6,554 nt of DNA from Candidatus Omnitrophota bacterium (GTDB lineage: Bacteria; Omnitrophota; Gorgyraeia; Zapsychrales; Fredricksoniimonadaceae): contig JAEUSC010000182.1 in the NCBI GenBank assembly GCA_016789035.1, forward strand, positions 1-6,554. Reading direction: 5' to 3'. The translations under genes were made by a program, and so were the position numbers. Shown here one piece after another: positions 6,122 through 6,554 of the stretch (position 1 is the stretch's first letter; every line of letters starts with the position of its first letter). Under the pieces are notes generated by a model that worked only from the letters and a program-made list of their open reading frames with translations, did no database searches and was not told the origin of the DNA.

Positions 6122-6554
6122 TTAAATAATTTTGACCTGGAGGATCTGACCCAAACGCTCGAAAGACACAATCCATTTGCGCGCCAACTCATCAACCGCC
6201 GATTGCTTCTTGCGTTCCGAGTAATGCAACCGGCCAATGGCAAAATAAATATTTTGCGCCTTCCATAGGTCAAAATCCAAATTCAATTGCGAAAGAATGG
6301 TCAGAACCTTTTCTATCGTTTCAACCAAAGCAATATTCCTAGGCTGCTGTTCCAGCCGCCGCATCAATTCACTGATCTTTCCGCTGGCCACAAAACCAAA
6401 ATTCCCCTGGTCGCGCTTAAACGCCCACCGTTTCATCTCCTCGACTACCGATTGAAGGCGTTCCGCATTGATATGTTCCGCCTCCAGAATCTCACACAGA
6501 TCACGGTTTAAAATAAATTCAACCACTGTAATAAGCGTCCGAGGCAACGGCAGA
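6122..6554 (-). CDS. C-terminal part of a DUF3536-like glycoside-hydrolase-related protein (5' end outside window)
   Basis: The frame is open to the right edge, with 143 residues visible before TAA at 6124-6122, so this is the end of a longer gene. The fragment is mostly helical: LPLPRTLITVVEFILNRDL at its start, a charged helical middle, and DFDLWKAQNIYFAI at about 98-111. From memory, these two motifs resemble the C-terminal end of DUF3536 proteins, large (about 800-residue) proteins with an N-terminal GH57-like domain; no comparison could be run. The TTG at 6547 is not a credible start, because the family-like motif already begins upstream of it. The gene precedes malQ by 78 bases on the same strand, with a 54-base palindrome between them. 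An alpha-glucan role fits that neighbour, but the catalytic part is not visible. Confidence 0.6.
   Translation of the reverse strand, partial: LPLPRTLITVVEFILNRDLCEILEAEHINAERLQSVVEEMKRWAFKRDQGNFGFVASGKISELMRRLEQQPRNIALVETIEKVLTILSQLNLDFDLWKAQNIYFAIGRLHYSERKKQSAVDELARKWIVSFERLGQILQVKII

Noticed and set aside
6545..6547. TTG at 6547 as start of the right-hand gene
   Set aside because: The frame remains open upstream to the edge and encodes LP that continues the LPLPRTL motif, so this is an internal codon of a truncated gene.

Overview
This window lies in a Gram-negative bacterium, since it carries an inner-membrane RND pump with a periplasmic adaptor. Base composition is around half G+C by eye. 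Nothing here fixes the taxonomy; the genes would suit an uncultivated environmental lineage, but that is a guess. All five genes read on the minus strand, so they are read from high to low coordinates. Two of them are cut by the window edges.

Right part (6554 to 4493), alpha-glucan metabolism. The window opens inside the C-terminal end of a large protein that I tentatively assign to the GH57/DUF3536 glycoside-hydrolase-like group. Next comes a complete 4-alpha-glucanotransferase (malQ). Each of these genes is followed, at or one base after its stop codon, by a copy of the same 54-base palindromic element (6067..6120 and 4493..4546). The two copies are 46/54 identical, each can fold into a long stem-loop, and neither has a T-tract. 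They look like a dispersed intergenic repeat family rather than ordinary terminators.

Left part (4492 to 1), a copper/silver efflux operon. A candidate promoter lies directly beyond the second palindrome. It leads into a small secreted or membrane-anchored cysteine-rich protein of unknown family, then a CusB-like periplasmic adaptor with an N-terminal heavy-metal-binding motif, then a CusA-type RND pump that runs off the left edge. The adaptor and pump overlap by 11 bases, which suggests translational coupling. The pump keeps all three methionines that align with the E. coli CusA Met triad, plus the TM4 aspartate of the proton relay, so monovalent copper or silver is the likely substrate. No outer-membrane channel (CusC/TolC-like) is visible. 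The adaptor appears to lack the lipoyl (barrel-sandwich) domain of classical adaptors.

The least explained items are the paired composite palindromes around malQ, the cysteine-rich lead gene of the metal operon, and the shortened adaptor architecture. No gene-free stretch exceeds about 110 bases. I saw no RNA genes, insertion sequences or CRISPR arrays.
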